A stretch of DNA of 64,000 nucleotides from Tricholoma matsutake (GCA_026075535.2 AP026539.1:13702001-13766000); one strand, 5' to 3'. Shown: positions 1 to 11,895, numbered from the stretch's first letter. Numbers and translations are program-made. The notes: generated by a model not told the origin, from the letters alone.

Positions 1-117
1 GCAGACAGCTAGGACTCTGTTCAGACTCTGGTAGGATTCTGCTCAGAGTCTGCGGACAGCTAGGAGTCCATGTGGAGTCTGTGCAGATTACGTGGGGGAC
101 AGTAAAGTACTGTCATT
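1..117. other. Element-end-like sequence
   Basis: This stretch is packed with CAGACTCTG / CAGAGTCTG half-sites and finishes with GGGGGACAGTAAAG. That resembles the GGGGCAGTGTAAAG end motif seen at 2903-2916 and at the ends of the nested element at 17204-22781. I read it as the decayed right end of a KDZ-type element whose body lies before the window. The motif lacks two bases of the consensus, so the assignment is weak. Confidence 0.3.
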
Positions 118-604
118 CCTTACCAAGACTATACTTGTGCTAGAGGGCCATTGTGTTGCATGGCAATTCCGAGTTCTGTAGGGGGCTGGGGGCTTTACCC
201 GCTTAGAGCATACACAGCCACTATTGCAGTGGCCAGCTGGCTTTGGCTTGGTTTTTGTAGAATCAGGGCCCCACTTCTGGCCATTCCATTTTGACTGATG
301 TTCATGGGCGAAAAAGGGGAGGGGGGTTACTAAAGGGACCTCGCAAGATCTGGAATGGATGAGAATCAAAATAGGCCACTTCGGCAATTACCACACTAAT
401 AGATCAGATGAGACATCCAGCCAGCTCAATTGACAATACCTTGTCTCAATACATTCAGAACTCGGAATTACTCATTTATTTAAATTTAATAGTAACCATC
501 CATTCATCCATGGATATCACCCATGAAATATCCATATCCATATCCATCCATCTATATGTCATATCCATGGATGGTCACCTGGATGATGGCCATCCATGGT
601 AGTC
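118..604. other. No gene; short ATATCC/CCATGG repeats
   Basis: No coding sequence could be supported here. Between about 495 and 600 there are short tandem ATATCC and CCATCC units and several CCATGG palindromes. This interval separates the element end on the left from the truncated retrotransposon on the right. Confidence 0.5.
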
Positions 605-1637
605 CCTAGGCTTGGCGGACCTCTATCTAAATCAGGTATGGTGGTTACATGGGTTACCCGATACCGTTATCTCTGATCGCGGACCACAATTTGCTTCCAC
701 ATTTATGCGAGAATTGAACAACATATTGGGAATTCAAACTAAACTTTCTATGGCATATCACCCGCAGACTGATGGGCAGACAGAGAGAATGAACCAGGAG
801 TTGGAGCAGTACCTACATATGTTTGTCAACTACCGACAAACTGACTGGCCTGAATGGCTGGCAATTGCCAAATTTTCCCACAATAACAAATTCCATTCGG
901 CTACTCATATGTCACCCTTTTTCATGAATTATGGATATCATCCTTGCATGGGAGTAGAACCAAGAAGGGAAGTCAAAGTACAGTCGGTAGAAGACTTTGT
1001 ATCTAAGATGCAAAAGGTACAAGAGGAAGCAGAGGCAGCATTGAACAAAGCATGTGATGACATGATGCGACATGCAGATCATACTCGAGCACGTGCTCCA
1101 GAGTACAAAGTTGGTGACTTGGTGTGGCTAAGTACCAAGGACCTAAATATTCCACGACCTTCAAGGAAACTTATGGAGAAACAAGTTGGCCCATATGCAA
1201 TCTCTAAAGTGATCTCACCTAATGCAGTAGTACTAAAATTACTCCGATCATTCAAGATTGATCCCATGATTAACATATCCCGCCTACGCCCTTACCGCCC
1301 ACCCACTATTCCTGGCCAACAAACTACTCCACAACCTCTGATAATAGTAGAAGGTGCTCCAGAATACATAGTTGAAGAAATTCTAGACTCACATCTTCAA
1401 CAGAACAAATTGGAGTTCTTAATAAAGTGGAAAAACTATACTGACAAAAATAATTCATGGGAACCTGAAGAGAATTGTAAGCGAGCACGTACCACGATCA
1501 CCCAATTCTTTAAACGTAATCCAAATGCTCCACGTTGCATTGCAAGAATGGTGTGTGAGGGGATGAAATTCCGGCCTTACCAACATTTCACAGAAGGGAC
1601 AGATGCAATATTTTCTCGCCTGGAAGTCGAGGCATAA
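605..1637 (+). pseudogene. Ty3/gypsy chromovirus integrase C-terminal half with chromodomain, 5'-truncated
   Basis: This is the end of a chromovirus Pol polyprotein; the integrase inserts the cDNA and the chromodomain steers it to chromatin. The open frame of about 340 codons starts inside the catalytic core. The second acidic residue is seen in ISDRGPQF and the catalytic glutamate in TDGQTERMNQE, while the zinc finger, the first Asp and all of gag, protease and RT are missing. A GPY-like module (VGPYAISKVI) follows, then a chromodomain near residues 240-300 (EYIVEEILDS, FLIKWKNYTDKNNSWEP). The coding part ends 10 bases before the LTR, and a polypurine tract (AAAAGGGGGG, 1636-1645) lies between. 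The preserved frame suggests truncation by deletion or by another element at about 605. The start given is the edge of homology, not a start codon. Confidence 0.9.
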
Positions 1638-1648
1638 AAGGGGGGTAA

Positions 1649-2050
1649 TGTTAGGAAACCACCCCATTACCTAGTAAAATTTCATTTTTATTTTATTATG
1701 TTGAATTATGCTACATGATGCCAAATGATGCTACACTTTGATAGCATGAGAATTTTATTTCGCATGCATCAAAATGTACGCACATGTATGAGTGCATCGG
1801 TAACAACAATGTACAATATATGTAACATAGTATATAAACCCTAAATATATGCCTAGGGGACCCTAGTTGTGTTCTCTTAGGTATTCCACCTACATTTTCG
1901 GTGTGAAAGGCCTATCTCAACAAACTCACCTATTAATAACCCCTCACATCAAAACCATCAGTTCCCCCATCACGAGCGCGTATCCTGCCCCCTTCTTGTA
2001 GAGAGAACCCACATGGTCTTAGCTAGCAGATAGTTGGTGTCACCCTAACA
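1649..2050 (+). repeat. Chromovirus 3' LTR, 402 bp
   Basis: It begins TGTTAGG and ends CCTAACA (perfect terminal inverted repeat), directly after the polypurine tract of the integrase relic. A TATA-like TATATAAACC lies mid-LTR. The copy at 31553-31954 on the other strand has exactly the same length, which fixes both ends. No 5' partner lies in the window. Confidence 0.92.
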
Positions 2051-2918
2051 AGCACCAGGGAACGCAACACAGCCAGGACAGTGACAGCGAAGCCAGGATG
2101 ACAAATGGGTGTGAGGACGGAGACAACCACGCAACGACAACAGGAACCAGCACCAGGGAACACAACAGTGGGAGACAGCCAGGATGGCAATGATGACCAG
2201 GAAGGGCACGACCAGGAGCAGTATGGAAATGACACCCCCAGGAAGGGCACGACCAGGAGCAGCATGGAAACAATGCCCAGGATGGCAATGACAAGGACAG
2301 CGACAAAGAAGGCCCAGCACCCAGGATGATGGAGACAGGATGACAGGCATGACTCACCAGGCCGCCCCCACATTTTGCATGGGGCAGTTTTTTTTCATTT
2401 TTTATGGTAATACCTTCCCCCTCGCCCGCATTTTACGTGGGTGAGGGGTTTTTCTTTCTTTTTCTTTTCAATTGTAGTGCTCCCCTTGCATTCGATGCAA
2501 GGGATGTAGTTAATAAATTTTATTTGATCTTAATTGTTAGCTTCGAGAGAGAAATAGCTAAGTTTGAGTTTGAGGGTATAAATACACTTTTACATTGCAG
2601 CTAATAATTCTCCTGTGGCTCAACTGGTTAAGCACTTGTTTGGTGTGTCATGTGATCCTTGATCATGAGTTCTAGAGTTCAATCCCTGCTCTGAACAAGT
2701 TTATTTTGTAGGTACTTTGTGAAATTCATGAAGTCCGAAGCACTTGAAATTTGTAAGATATCTCAAATTGACTTTCCATTATGGTATGACTTTAGGGTAC
2801 TGAGTCTCACTGGATTCCTGGTGAGTCCTGGTGAGTCCTACTGGATTCCTGGAGGATTCCTAGTCTTCCTGGTAGGACTACCAGGATTCCTCCAGGACTA
2901 TGTGGGGCAGTGTAAAGT
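2051..2918 (+). repeat. Composite dispersed repeat 'RepA', copy 1
   Basis: The same ordered modules occur at 31955-32813: a degenerate tandem GGCAATGA/CCAGGA-rich block, three short hairpins each followed by T-rich DNA (2360-2510), a TATAAATAC box, a tRNA-like block, and a right end reading GGGGCAGTGTAAAG. That right end matches the termini of the KDZ-type elements elsewhere in the window, so RepA may be a non-autonomous passenger of that system. Open frames in the GC-rich block run on several frames at once and reflect the repeat, not a gene. Its left edge abuts an LTR in both copies. Confidence 0.7.
2612..2692 (+). repeat. tRNA-derived SINE-like module in RepA copy 1
   Basis: A box-A-like block (GTGGCTCAACTGGTTAAGCA) is followed about 45 bases later by a box-B-like block (GAGTTCAATCCCTGCTC), the internal RNA polymerase III promoter layout of a tRNA. 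No full cloverleaf with a clean anticodon arm is apparent, so I call a tRNA-derived SINE head rather than a tRNA gene. The second copy at 32579-32660 conserves both boxes. Confidence 0.6.
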
Positions 2919-3129
2919 TCAGGCCTACAGCATGGTGAAGAAACAGAGCCAATGAAGATGCTGAGAGAGGATAATACAAGGCGAGAAGCATTAGGATTCA
3001 CTTTAGATACACATGGGATGGATCTTGGGGAATATGTATTCAATGAATAAATATGTACTTTAATAAGCATTGAGAGAAAGAGTGGGATAAAGCAAGCTTC
3101 CTATTCTGTAGGTGAGACACTCACATACA

Positions 3130-3430
3130 AATTCGTTCTATTTTATATAGATACTGAAAATATAGGTTTTATGAGTTTCTGCATGAATGAGGCTCTCAAA
3201 AATTGGGCTTTTCTGACAGTTAGTCTTGGAACTTGTCCCAGTAGGTTAGCAAAATGGTTTGGTGATTTTTACCCTCTTACATGAGCTCTGAAGGAGCTGA
3301 TCATGAAATTATGACAACTGGAAGTTGTATCTTGAGCACTACACATGCAAAATTCTTGATTTTCACTGTTCCCAAGTCCCTCAGGCCTATCAAAGTTGGG
3401 AACATAGGTATCTCAATTTGTAGTGGCCCA
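3130..3430 (+). repeat. Dispersed repeat, inverted partner at 34290-34600
   Basis: Extended similarity to the reverse complement of 34290-34600, including the core CCCAAGTCCCTCAGGCCTAT. The block from about 3336 on is also related, more distantly, to 4250-4470. No protein is recognised in it. Confidence 0.65.
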
Positions 3431-3530
3431 AGTACAGTGCAATGGCCTGTACTATCTAGATGTCAAATGTGCATGTGATGGTTCTGAAACATCATGTGCA
3501 TTAATATGCATGTGACAGTTCTCAATAAAT
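3336..3530 (+). repeat. Diverged repeat with palindromic GATGGTTC...GAACCATC
   Basis: Shares order and sequence with 4250-4470 (GTTGTATCTTGA, then CAGTGCAATRGCCTGTAC, then a TGATGGTTCTGAA palindrome). The palindrome is degenerate here, intact at 4411-4430 (GATGGTTCTGAACCATC), and another version is at 3690-3712. Confidence 0.5.
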
Positions 3531-3539
3531 TTACTGTCG

Positions 3540-5247
3540 ACAACATTACTTTTGATATGAGACAGACATCACATGTAGCCACTTCGGAAAACTTAGGGTT
3601 ATGTATAGTGATGTGCATTTAGTCACCACTACTTTTGTACAATGTCTTACATCAATAGTAACATTGTTGACAATAAATTTATTCAATGCATGTGATGGTT
3701 CAAAACCATCATAGTACATCAGTTGGTCAAATGGCCAATTTTGATCATCCAAATAAATTCCAAATGATATTGAGTACTGACCTGGAACTTGAAGACAATT
3801 ACAATTCAGCTCAGTGTGGTTACTTCACTATTACCTCTGTAGTCTCTGTCCCTATCCACCTGCTCTTCGACCTTAGTTACTGTGGAGCACTCACTGCATG
3901 CAACCCTCCTCCCTGCTCTTTCATACTCCTGCCTACTGTATCTCCCACCTTAGTAGCATGTGCCTGTAGATCTATCTCTCTCACCTCATCCCATCTGAAA
4001 TCCCAGTCCTGTAGTAGAAGCAGAGGTGCAACCCTTTGGGAAAGTGGTTGTAGGCAAAGACCGATCCATCCAGTAAGTGCAGTGTTCTGCTCAACTCTGT
4101 CCATGACCCACCCATGGCCAGTAATGGTTGAGCTCTAACATGCCTGTACTATACCCACCTTTATAGTCATCAGGTCATGACCATTTGTGATAGCTTTGCT
4201 TAGTGTCATAGCTTAGTGTAACATATTATAACATAGGATATCATAGTGTAACCAAGCATAGTTGTATCTTGATCTTTACATATCCAATATTCATAATTCC
4301 AACTGCTCTTGGGTCCCTCAAATTTACTAAGGTTTGAATCATAGGTATTTCCAATTCTGGTGGCTGGAGTCCAGTGCAATAGCCTGTACCATGCAGCCAC
4401 CAACTGTGCACATGATGGTTCTGAACCATCACATGTGTTGTAAGTATTAGCATCATAGCTTAGTGTAACATAGTTGGAAGTTTGCAGGTTAGGTATCCTC
4501 AATGAGTTGGAATGGTGAGACAAGAGTTACAAAGTGGGAATGGACTACCAATGGGCACTATAAAACCTACTATATCTTTGTTGCATGGAAAAGTGGGAAC
4601 AAAGGTATCTAATTAAAAGGTGAAAGATATATGTGAAAAGATGGAAAGGCTGACCCTGTGTTTTAATAGGGCTGCATTGGGCCTAGCCATTGTAACTGGT
4701 GAGTCTATGTTTGGAAAAGGTGATGTGTTGAGGAGTACACTGACACATTATTGTGTTGGGGAGCTGTCATAGTATTTCATGTCCTGCACCAGGACTGGGT
4801 CAAGTTATTCCAGGACCAGAAACAGTCCAGCATGTGTGTGGCCAGTATGTACATGTCCTGGTGCCAGAAAGAGTTGAGCAAGCCTGGGTTGAGAAGAGCT
4901 GATGATGAGTAGTATAGCAGAGATTGTGACTTATCATTGCTGAAATCTCATGGAATTTTTCAGAATGGAAGTTTAGAGAGGGCTCATTTTGCCTAGTGAG
5001 CCATATAGGCCTTTATGGCCTTCCACTGGACAGACAAACAATAGATAGATACTGGAAGGCACTCATTGTAGAAATCCAGAGCCAAGGAGAAAAGGAAATC
5101 CCCCCTCTAATGGAGTAAGCAGTGAAAATGTCTAGAAGATACTGGATCACCTCGTATTATTTCAGGAACACTATTTAAAAGTGCGATGGTTTTACTCTAA
5201 AGATGACATTAAGCAGGTTGGCCCTAAGGATATCGACATATTAGATA
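3540..5247. other. No gene recognised
   Basis: Apart from the diverged repeat at about 4250-4470 I see no supported feature. Open frames at 3686-4138 (+) and 3877-4104 (-) overlap each other and match nothing I know. The block at 3715-3790 is related in inverted orientation to about 12715-12785, so part of this is dispersed repeat. Confidence 0.4.
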
Positions 5248-5926
5248 GGCCGAAGCAATGAAACCTCTATACCAGCCAAGGCAGTCCAACTGTGCCACAA
5301 TCCCATTCCCCAATCCTCAATGCAAGGTTCAGAAGCATCCAGTCATCTGCCATGAAGCACAAGGGCATTCATGGAAACCCAAGCCACACATCCCATTTCC
5401 AGGGTGGGTTACAAATAAAAATGATTGATTGCCATGTAAAACATGTAGAGGTACACTAAGTAAATATATGAATGTAGGGAGGATCAACCAGAGAGGGGGG
5501 AACAACTAGAGTGGGGGAACAACTAGAGAGGGGGGAACACCCAGAGAGGGGGGAACAATCAGAGAAGGGGGAACAACTAGAGAGGGGGAAACAACCAGGG
5601 CAACTAGAGAGGGGGGCACAACCAGAGGGGGCAGAGCAACTAGAGAGGAGAACAACCAGATAAGGGGGACCAACCAGAGAAGGGGGAACAACTAGAGAGG
5701 GGAGGACAACCACAGAGAGGGAACAGCCAGAGAGGGGGAACAACTAGAGAGGGGAACAACTAGAGAGGGGGCAAGAACCCAGACAACAAGATGGGGGGGG
5801 AAAGAAACAAAGAATGGGAAAAGATGAAAAGCATTGGATTGATATCAGTAAAGTACTCTAACTCAGCTTGACATGTGAATGATTTGGATGAATGTTGATG
5901 GACATTTGATGGGTGTCACTAGGCAA
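5248..5926 (-). repeat. Inverted dispersed repeat 'RepB', copy A
   Basis: This block is the reverse complement of 14198-14831 over almost its whole length, and a 110-bp piece recurs at 11066-11176. Both long copies carry the same internal minisatellite. The ends (GGCCGAAGCAATGAAACC and TTGCCTAGYGAYRCCCATC) are sharp when the copies are compared, but I see no LTR or TIR pattern and no protein. Confidence 0.8.
5483..5772 (-). repeat. Minisatellite, unit AGAGAGGGGGGAACAACC
   Basis: About fifteen imperfect 16-20-base units with strong strand bias (G/A on the plus strand). It lies inside RepB copy A and corresponds to the array at 14351-14605. Open frames of the type CSPLSGC/PPSLVV across it are products of the repeat. 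Confidence 0.85.
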
Positions 5927-6204
5927 CACCGTAAGGACACCAACATGGAAATACAAGTACCTGAGGCAGTCTGTCACTGTTGGAGACTCGGTACTGAGCT
6001 GTTTAACCATGCAGCAAATGTGAGCCTTGAGGTCCACAGGTTGTTTGCTAGGGCCTTTGCTGAAAGTTTTGGAGAACTAGGAAGTAGGGAACATGGACAG
6101 GCCAGCGATTAGCCTGTCAAACTGCTATCTGACACCTGCAAAAGATGTGCCAGGCCTGCAAAGCATGCCATTCATGGCAGGGTGGACAGTCATGGTGTTT
6201 TAGA

Positions 6205-6535
6205 AGAGATGCTGTCTAACAAAGATGAGAAGGCTTATACCCACACAGAAGATAATAAAGTATTTTATTACAAGAGCTCGAAAGATGCGGATGGTGGCCG
6301 GAGGTATCTATTTATTTTGCTCAACCACCCACCATGCACTCTGATGTGAACACGTGCCACAATAGGTTTGATCAATGCGGGCCTCAGATCTTTTGCAGGG
6401 GTGATATCATAGAAGTTGAAGTGTCCTTCATGGCAGTTCCAATCAGGTCTGGGTCTCCTACAAAATTGAGGAGGAAGATGCTTGTAGTTCTGTGGTCTAT
6501 TGCTCTATTAGATCCAGATCTCAGCATGGTAAGCT
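6205..6535 (+). pseudogene. Fungal hypothetical family (HTEDN...GDIIEVEVSF...LRS-ALLD), relic
   Basis: A first piece reads YTHTEDNKVFYYKSS, followed after a short intron-like gap by GPQIFCRGDIIEVEVSFMA and KMLVVLWSIALLDPDLSM. The same order (YVHTEDNQVQYF; DIVQAQLSFVVIPIKGG; KMLVVLRSLAMLDG) is found in the spliced minus-strand gene at 40830-41790, so the two are paralogues. I recognise the pattern as an abundant hypothetical family in mushroom genomes but know no function. Only the C-terminal third is present and no start can be set. Confidence 0.6.
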
Positions 6536-7640
6536 TCTCTTATACATCAGGACCAGGGAGCCTGACCAGGTGCTGTAGGCTTGCAAGTGTAAGGGGACTA
6601 GGGGGGTGCCCTGTGTGTTTTTCCTATTTTTTATGTTCGTCCTATATTTTTCCCCACCTCATTTCCTTCTATTCTTCATTTTCTATGATTTTTCCGGATT
6701 TTATTACTAATTTTCCCTTGCTATCATGTTTGTACATGTTGACACTTTTATATTTAGAGGCGGAGTACCCCTTCCGAGACATACCCCTTGGTATGATGTC
6801 ATTCGGCGGCCTTGATCCGCCTATCTCCGCCTTTTTCTATTTTTAGGTTATATTTGATTTTTGCCGTCTTCACATATACTGGGCATCAGCAAGGGGATCC
6901 TTAGAGTTTTCTCTTTGGATTTCCCTTTGCTAGGTGCACCCCCAATCCCTGTATTATGTAGTATAATTTTAACTTTGGATTTCCCTTTGCTAGAGGCTTA
7001 GGTTGCCCTTATAGCAAGCTCACTTTGCTGATGATGCCACTGTTGTCGACCCTCAAATGAAGGGTGGGATATGAAGGAATTGAGAGGAAAAGGATGAGAG
7101 CAAGAGAGGATGAGAGTGCAGGCATGGAAGTGTAGAGGCGTGCTTGTCAAAAAATGCATGTACTACTTAGTGTTTGTCCGCTATCTTGTATATGAAAAAA
7201 AAAAAGGTGCCATGGCACATGTCCTTGTTACACTACTGAGCAACTACAGAGGGACATGGGACCGAGGTGTGGGCCTCTCAAGGGCAGAAGGGGGGGGGGG
7301 ATAAACTGAGAGCTGCCCCTTTCTGTGCTTTCGGCTATGCCAGGTATAGCTGTGGATACCGATCTGGAATTTTTTCTTACTTCCACCAAATCTCAGTCAG
7401 GGCCCAGGCCAGAGAGCCCAAAAGGGGCACTTGACAACACAACACCCAAAAGAATTTCCTGGTTCACCCAAAGGGGGAATTGCTGCAGCAAGAATAGATT
7501 GCATGAGACACTGCACTCACTCATACTGACAAAACCTCGTTCTCATTACTGAGAACTCAGAATGATAACAATCAGTAGTTACCTGACTGGCTTGTTGACG
7601 TCGGAGCTTCAACAACACAAGCTTATGACCCATGCCTTTG
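6536..7640. other. No gene recognised
   Basis: A pair AGGCGGAGTACCCC (about 6759) and CTCCGCCT (about 6825) makes a loose inverted repeat of roughly 75 bases. The phrase TTTGGATTTCCCTTTGCTAG occurs twice (about 6915 and 6975). The open frames are unconvincing. Confidence 0.4.
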
Positions 7641-7694
7641 TCATGGCATTCCTTTGCATTGCTCACTCAGCCTGACTCCAGCATGGGCAGCTCA

Positions 7695-7890
7695 TGTATA
7701 TCATTAACTCAATCAGTTGGTTTGTGAGGAACCTTTGGCTCCTCAAAAACATAGGTGTTTTTTTATTTATGTCATTGACTCAATCAGTTAGTTTTTTTAT
7801 TTATGCTGTTGACTCAATGAGTTACTTCTTCAGCTCCTCAAAAACAGGTGTTTTTTTGTGTCATTGACTCAATCTGTTTGTTTTTTAAGC
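7695..7890 (+). repeat. Imperfect tandem repeat, TCATTGACTCAATCAGTT unit
   Basis: Four units of about 55-65 bases. Each has (T/G)TTGACTCAAT(C/G)(A/T)GTT followed by a T-rich stretch, and some carry CTCCTCAAAAACA.GTG. No coding potential. Confidence 0.65.
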
Positions 7891-7977
7891 CACCTTTGGA
7901 GATCCTGATCACCCATTGTAAGCTTTGTGTTGGATACCCTGCACTGAATTCCATCCCTGCTTTGTTCTCCTGCATAT

Positions 7978-8440
7978 TTGGTCTTTTCAGAGGGTAATTT
8001 CTCTACCAAATCAACAGTAACATCCAGTCTCACAGACCATCAACTTGCTATTCCCCCATGCTCACTATCTCTTACTCACACTCTATCCTGCATGTTCCTG
8101 CACATTGTGTTCTGGTCTCACCCATCTGCCCATTCTCTCCTCATTTTATACTTGTCCCCTTCCTTTAGTATATACAGATCTCAAACCTTTACTTCTATTC
8201 AGTGTCTTTTTCCTACCACTATCTCAATCCTCCACCTCCACCCAAACTTCCCCTATTCACTCCCTGTTGGCTCTCTTGTAACACATTCCCCCCCACTCTC
8301 CCATTTGACTCTGCCTGTAATTCCTCTACCTGCAAAGACTCTGAAATATACCCCTTGGAAAGAGAGGAACAGTGGCTGGTTGTATTACAGGAATGTGCTC
8401 ATCCTCACCTGAGGCAGCCATAAAGTCAATCTATCTACAG
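7978..8440. other. No gene recognised
   Basis: Pyrimidine-rich DNA that stays open in all three plus-strand frames for 70-145 codons, which is typical of composition bias rather than coding. No domain is recognisable. Confidence 0.4.
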
Positions 8441-8715
8441 CCTAAAGGAGCTTGCCCAGAAACAATGCCTGGCAGCAACAAACCCAGGGCTTGCAGGCCT
8501 TGATGAGGGCAGCAGGCAGAGGTGATTTACAGAGGAGCATAGAACAGCTTGCCTGAAAACCACACCTGGCAGCAAAGCTGTCCCCAGATCTGCAATGCCC
8601 AGAACCCAGAAACCCCTGCAAGGGGGTCAATCCCAGGGCTTGCAGGCCCTGATGAGGGTGGCAGGCAAGAGCAGCCTGCCCATCAACAACACCTGGCTGT
8701 CAAGCCCAGGGTTTG
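8440..8715 (+). repeat. Imperfect direct repeat, period about 153 bp
   Basis: CCCAGGGCTTGCAGGCC(T/C)TGATGAGGG(C/T)(A/G)GCAGGCA occurs at about 8480 and 8633, and a third partial CCCAGGGTTTGCA at about 8705. ACCTGGCAGCAA/ACCTGGCTGTCAA boxes lie between. Confidence 0.6.
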
Positions 8716-9215
8716 CACTGTTTGCATTGTTTGGTGCGATGTTTGATTACATAATACACAGCTGCTGCCAGGCATACATATGGGACAACCTTCTTAGTAA
8801 GACCTGACTAAGCTTAGCAATGCCATCAGTCCTGAACAATGCCATCAAATCTTATCAAATGCCATCAATTTTGACTTAATGTAAGAGACACATCTCTTAC
8901 AACACGATCACACGATCGCACCTGAACAACATGGTCACATGTCCATTAACATAGTAGTCACATGTCTGGTTCATTATGTACATGACAGTTTGTATTGTAG
9001 AGTATTCTTACTTGAAGCGACACCACATTCATCACATTTCAGGCTCTTGAGTGTAGGGAGCAGATCCTCCTTTCCACTTTTTTTTTTGTGTTGAGCATGT
9101 GTCAGGTACATAGACACCCAACCTAATCTAGCAAAGAAGGCCATGGGATTGTCATTAAACACCCTGTTACCCCCCACCCACAAGTTCTAGCAAAGTACCT
9201 GTCACACCTGCCACA
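8716..9215. other. No gene recognised
   Basis: AATGCCATCA occurs three times between about 8818 and 8870. Otherwise nothing is supported before the gag relic. Confidence 0.4.
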
Positions 9216-11062
9216 TTGCAGAGAAATACAACACCAAAAACAACCACTATGTCACAAGAATCTCTGCAAATGCACATCATTGAGGAAAGCGCATATAGTC
9301 ACTCCACCAAGTATATAAAGAGTAACCCAGAATCACATCGCTATGATCACCCCAACTGTCAATCAACACATCCTGTCTTGATCCACACAACCCAAATCCC
9401 AGTTGCCACATGCAGCAAGTCTCGCAAAGCCACAGACTCTAGTCCCCTCATGTCCACCTTGCCCAGCTCAACACAACAGTCCACCTCAGCACCTGCTCCT
9501 GACCTTGCTCCGACTATGCCAACTGCAATGCCTACATCAATCACAACTGAGTCATCATCAGACTCCTCCGACTCCAAAGATGACAACATGTCTACTACAC
9601 ACGTCAAAGTAATGGACAACAGTCAATATGTCCCGGCTGTTGTGAAGGGAAGCAAAGGGAGCCATGCAGCAGTTTTATCAGCAGGCCATATCACCATCTT
9701 GGTCATGTGGGTATTTGAGAACGTCTGCCATGGCTTCTTTTAAAACAAGAAAACTCCTGATAACAAGAAAGTCTTGAGTATCATCTACAACTTCGAATCC
9801 TCTGCCATGCAGGCATGGGTCATCATGACTGTCTCATAGCACTCACCTTTGTTGAATTCATGATTGAATTTAAGACAAAGTTCTTGCTGGCAAACTGGAA
9901 GGATGATTTGATTGTGACACAGATCGCTATGCAAAGCATGCAAGCCTTCTTAACGTGGACCAAGGCAACCTGTGAGGCCAACACAGAGCTTGGGATCGCA
10001 AAGTCGGACTATCACATCACCAAAGACAAACTCCACTCACATTTTGTTCCCTGTCTCTTGCCTACATGGAAAACTTCTTATGATGCAAATAACACTCACA
10101 GAACTCTTGATGCCATTGTGGACCTCGAGGTGTGGATTTAGCGAGTCCACCTCCTCGATCTGGAGAACCACAACAAATGAGAAGAGTGGATGAAAATTGC
10201 AATGTCCACAGCATGTAGCAACATGAGGGCTTTGGGGAGCCAAGGAACTACCTCAACAACAGGTCCAACAGTGGCTGAAAACATGAGCGTGAACACGTCA
10301 AAGAACCCTTTAGCACCCATGACCACAACAAATGTTGCATTGCCATTCACTGCTAAGCTTACACAAACAGAGCATGATCTTTTGAGAGCTCACCAAGGTT
10401 GTTTCCATTGCAGGATATTTTATGCTGGTCACTACTCACTGGTTTGCCCACTTGGAACGAGTGGCAGACCAACCCCCGAGGCATGCAAGAACATCACATT
10501 GGCAGCTGCATTGAAAGCCAAGGCCGCATTCAAAGAGAATGGTCCAACCATGGTTGCAGCTGTTTTCTCAGAGAACAGTGAAGACAGTTTGGAAATCGAT
10601 GAGGACAAAGCCACAGAGTACATGTCTATGCCATTATCATTACCATCACACCTCTGGTGGGACTGTTGTGTAGATGTGCCCTTGACATGTGCCCCAACAC
10701 CAATACGTGCAGTAATTGATCATGGTTCCCCCACAGTGCTGATTTCATCTGAACTTGTGGATGTGTTGGGAATCGTATGCCACAAATTGTTTCAACCATT
10801 TCTAGTTACAGGTGCCTTTGTAGATGCGCAGAAGAATTCGAAACCAAGCTTGTCAGAATATTGTAAGTTACACCTCCAGTCACCAGATTCATCATGGAAA
10901 TCAAAAGTTGTCATTGCCATTATTTGCCCAAATCTTTATACAGATGTGCTGGACCCAAAGTTGGAAATAGCACTTCAAGAATGGTCTACTGTTCATAGGA
11001 AAGCGGTTAGTGATCCCAAAGTACAAGAACATATGAGAGCAGCTATTCAGGCTGGCTCATGA
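9216..11062 (+). pseudogene. Ty3/gypsy gag plus aspartic protease relic
   Basis: Three open pieces form one degraded Gag-protease. The first (9216-9743) has the capsid start VPAVVKGSKGSHAAVLSAGH and a Ser/Thr-rich N terminus. The second (9815-10141) continues the capsid (LTFVEFMIEFKTKFL). The third (10190-11062) has a single zinc knuckle GCFHCRIFYAGHYSLVCP (C-x2-C-x6-H-x4-C) and a retropepsin-like site VIDHGSPTVLIS. A frameshift at about 9745-9815 and in-frame stops at 10139 (TAG) and about 10178 (TGA where Arg fits) disable it. RT, RNase H, integrase and LTRs are absent. The coding similarity stops right where the RepB fragment at 11066 starts. Family-level assignment is firm; the lineage is uncertain. 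Confidence 0.82.
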
Positions 11063-11065
11063 TCA

Positions 11066-11176
11066 CAATAAATCATTTTATTTGTAACCCACCCTGGAAA
11101 CAGGATGTGTGGCTTGGGTTTCCATGAATGCCCTCGTGCTTCATGGCAGATGACTGGATGCTTCTGAACCTTGCAT
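11066..11176 (+). repeat. RepB fragment
   Basis: About 110 bases from AATAAATCATTTTATTTGTA to CTGAACCTTGCATT match the distal part of RepB (14650-14760 and the complement of 5300-5415). It lacks the minisatellite and abuts the stop codon of the gag-protease relic. Confidence 0.8.
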
Positions 11177-11249
11177 TTCATCTGAAGCCTTTTTGGCAGC
11201 AGGACTGTTATGTTTAGCCTGACATCAAACCACAGGCCTTCCAGTTCCT

Positions 11250-11895
11250 CCTAGATGTCAGGTATTGCATTCATGCACTGCTGCTTGAGTTGGTAAAAGG
11301 TGCAAGACCTCATTGAAGTGTGTGTGATCCTCTGGTGTAAGATTGGGCCAGAATCTGGTGGAAAATAGCTCATAGTCATCTGAAGATGTTGAGTATGTGC
11401 AAAGTCAAAGCAGAGCATCTCAAAATTTGATCTGCTCAGGACCTTCACCTTCTTGGTGGAAAATATGCAGCTGCAAAGAATATAGTCAGTAAGGAATTTG
11501 GATGTTGGAACTGCACAAAATACTAACAACCATCACCTCGAGTACATGGAAAAGGAAACACTGGAGTACTGGCAGATGAGATGTGGGCAGGTGGGGGGGA
11601 AGACAGAGCAGGAGGAACAGATATATGGATGTCATTTAGGATTTGTGATAGTGTCTGTGGATGAGATGCTGGGGTTAACTGAAACCTTGATGGTCCAGCC
11701 TCTCCAGCAGGTGGAGCACAGTTGAAATCTAAATGTTCATCAGTTTTATTCATAACATTATTTCCATGCTTAACATAAAAACTGGAGAAGGATAATTCTA
11801 AGCCAAATCTGGTGTGACATTCAGTGCAATGGGAGACAGACCTAAGGATATTGTATGAACTGATTTGAACAATCAGAGGAAACAGTGAGCACACA
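11250..11895 (-). CDS. Unidentified minus-strand exons
   Basis: Two minus-strand pieces look coding. The upstream one (11895-11540) includes HCTECHTRFGLELSF and a Pro/Ser-rich tail (PPALSSPPPAHISSASTP). After a possible 60-70-base intron the downstream one (about 11465-11260) reads DDYELFSTRFWPNLTPEDHT then HFNEVLHLLPTQAAVHECNT. I do not recognise the family. No start or stop context is convincing, and the nearby DNA is repeat-rich, so this may be a relic. Confidence 0.3.

Noticed and set aside
2023..2373. Three overlapping minus-strand frames over RepA
   Set aside because: All three frames are open together because of a GC-rich tandem repeat; no domain, and the second RepA copy does not keep them equally.
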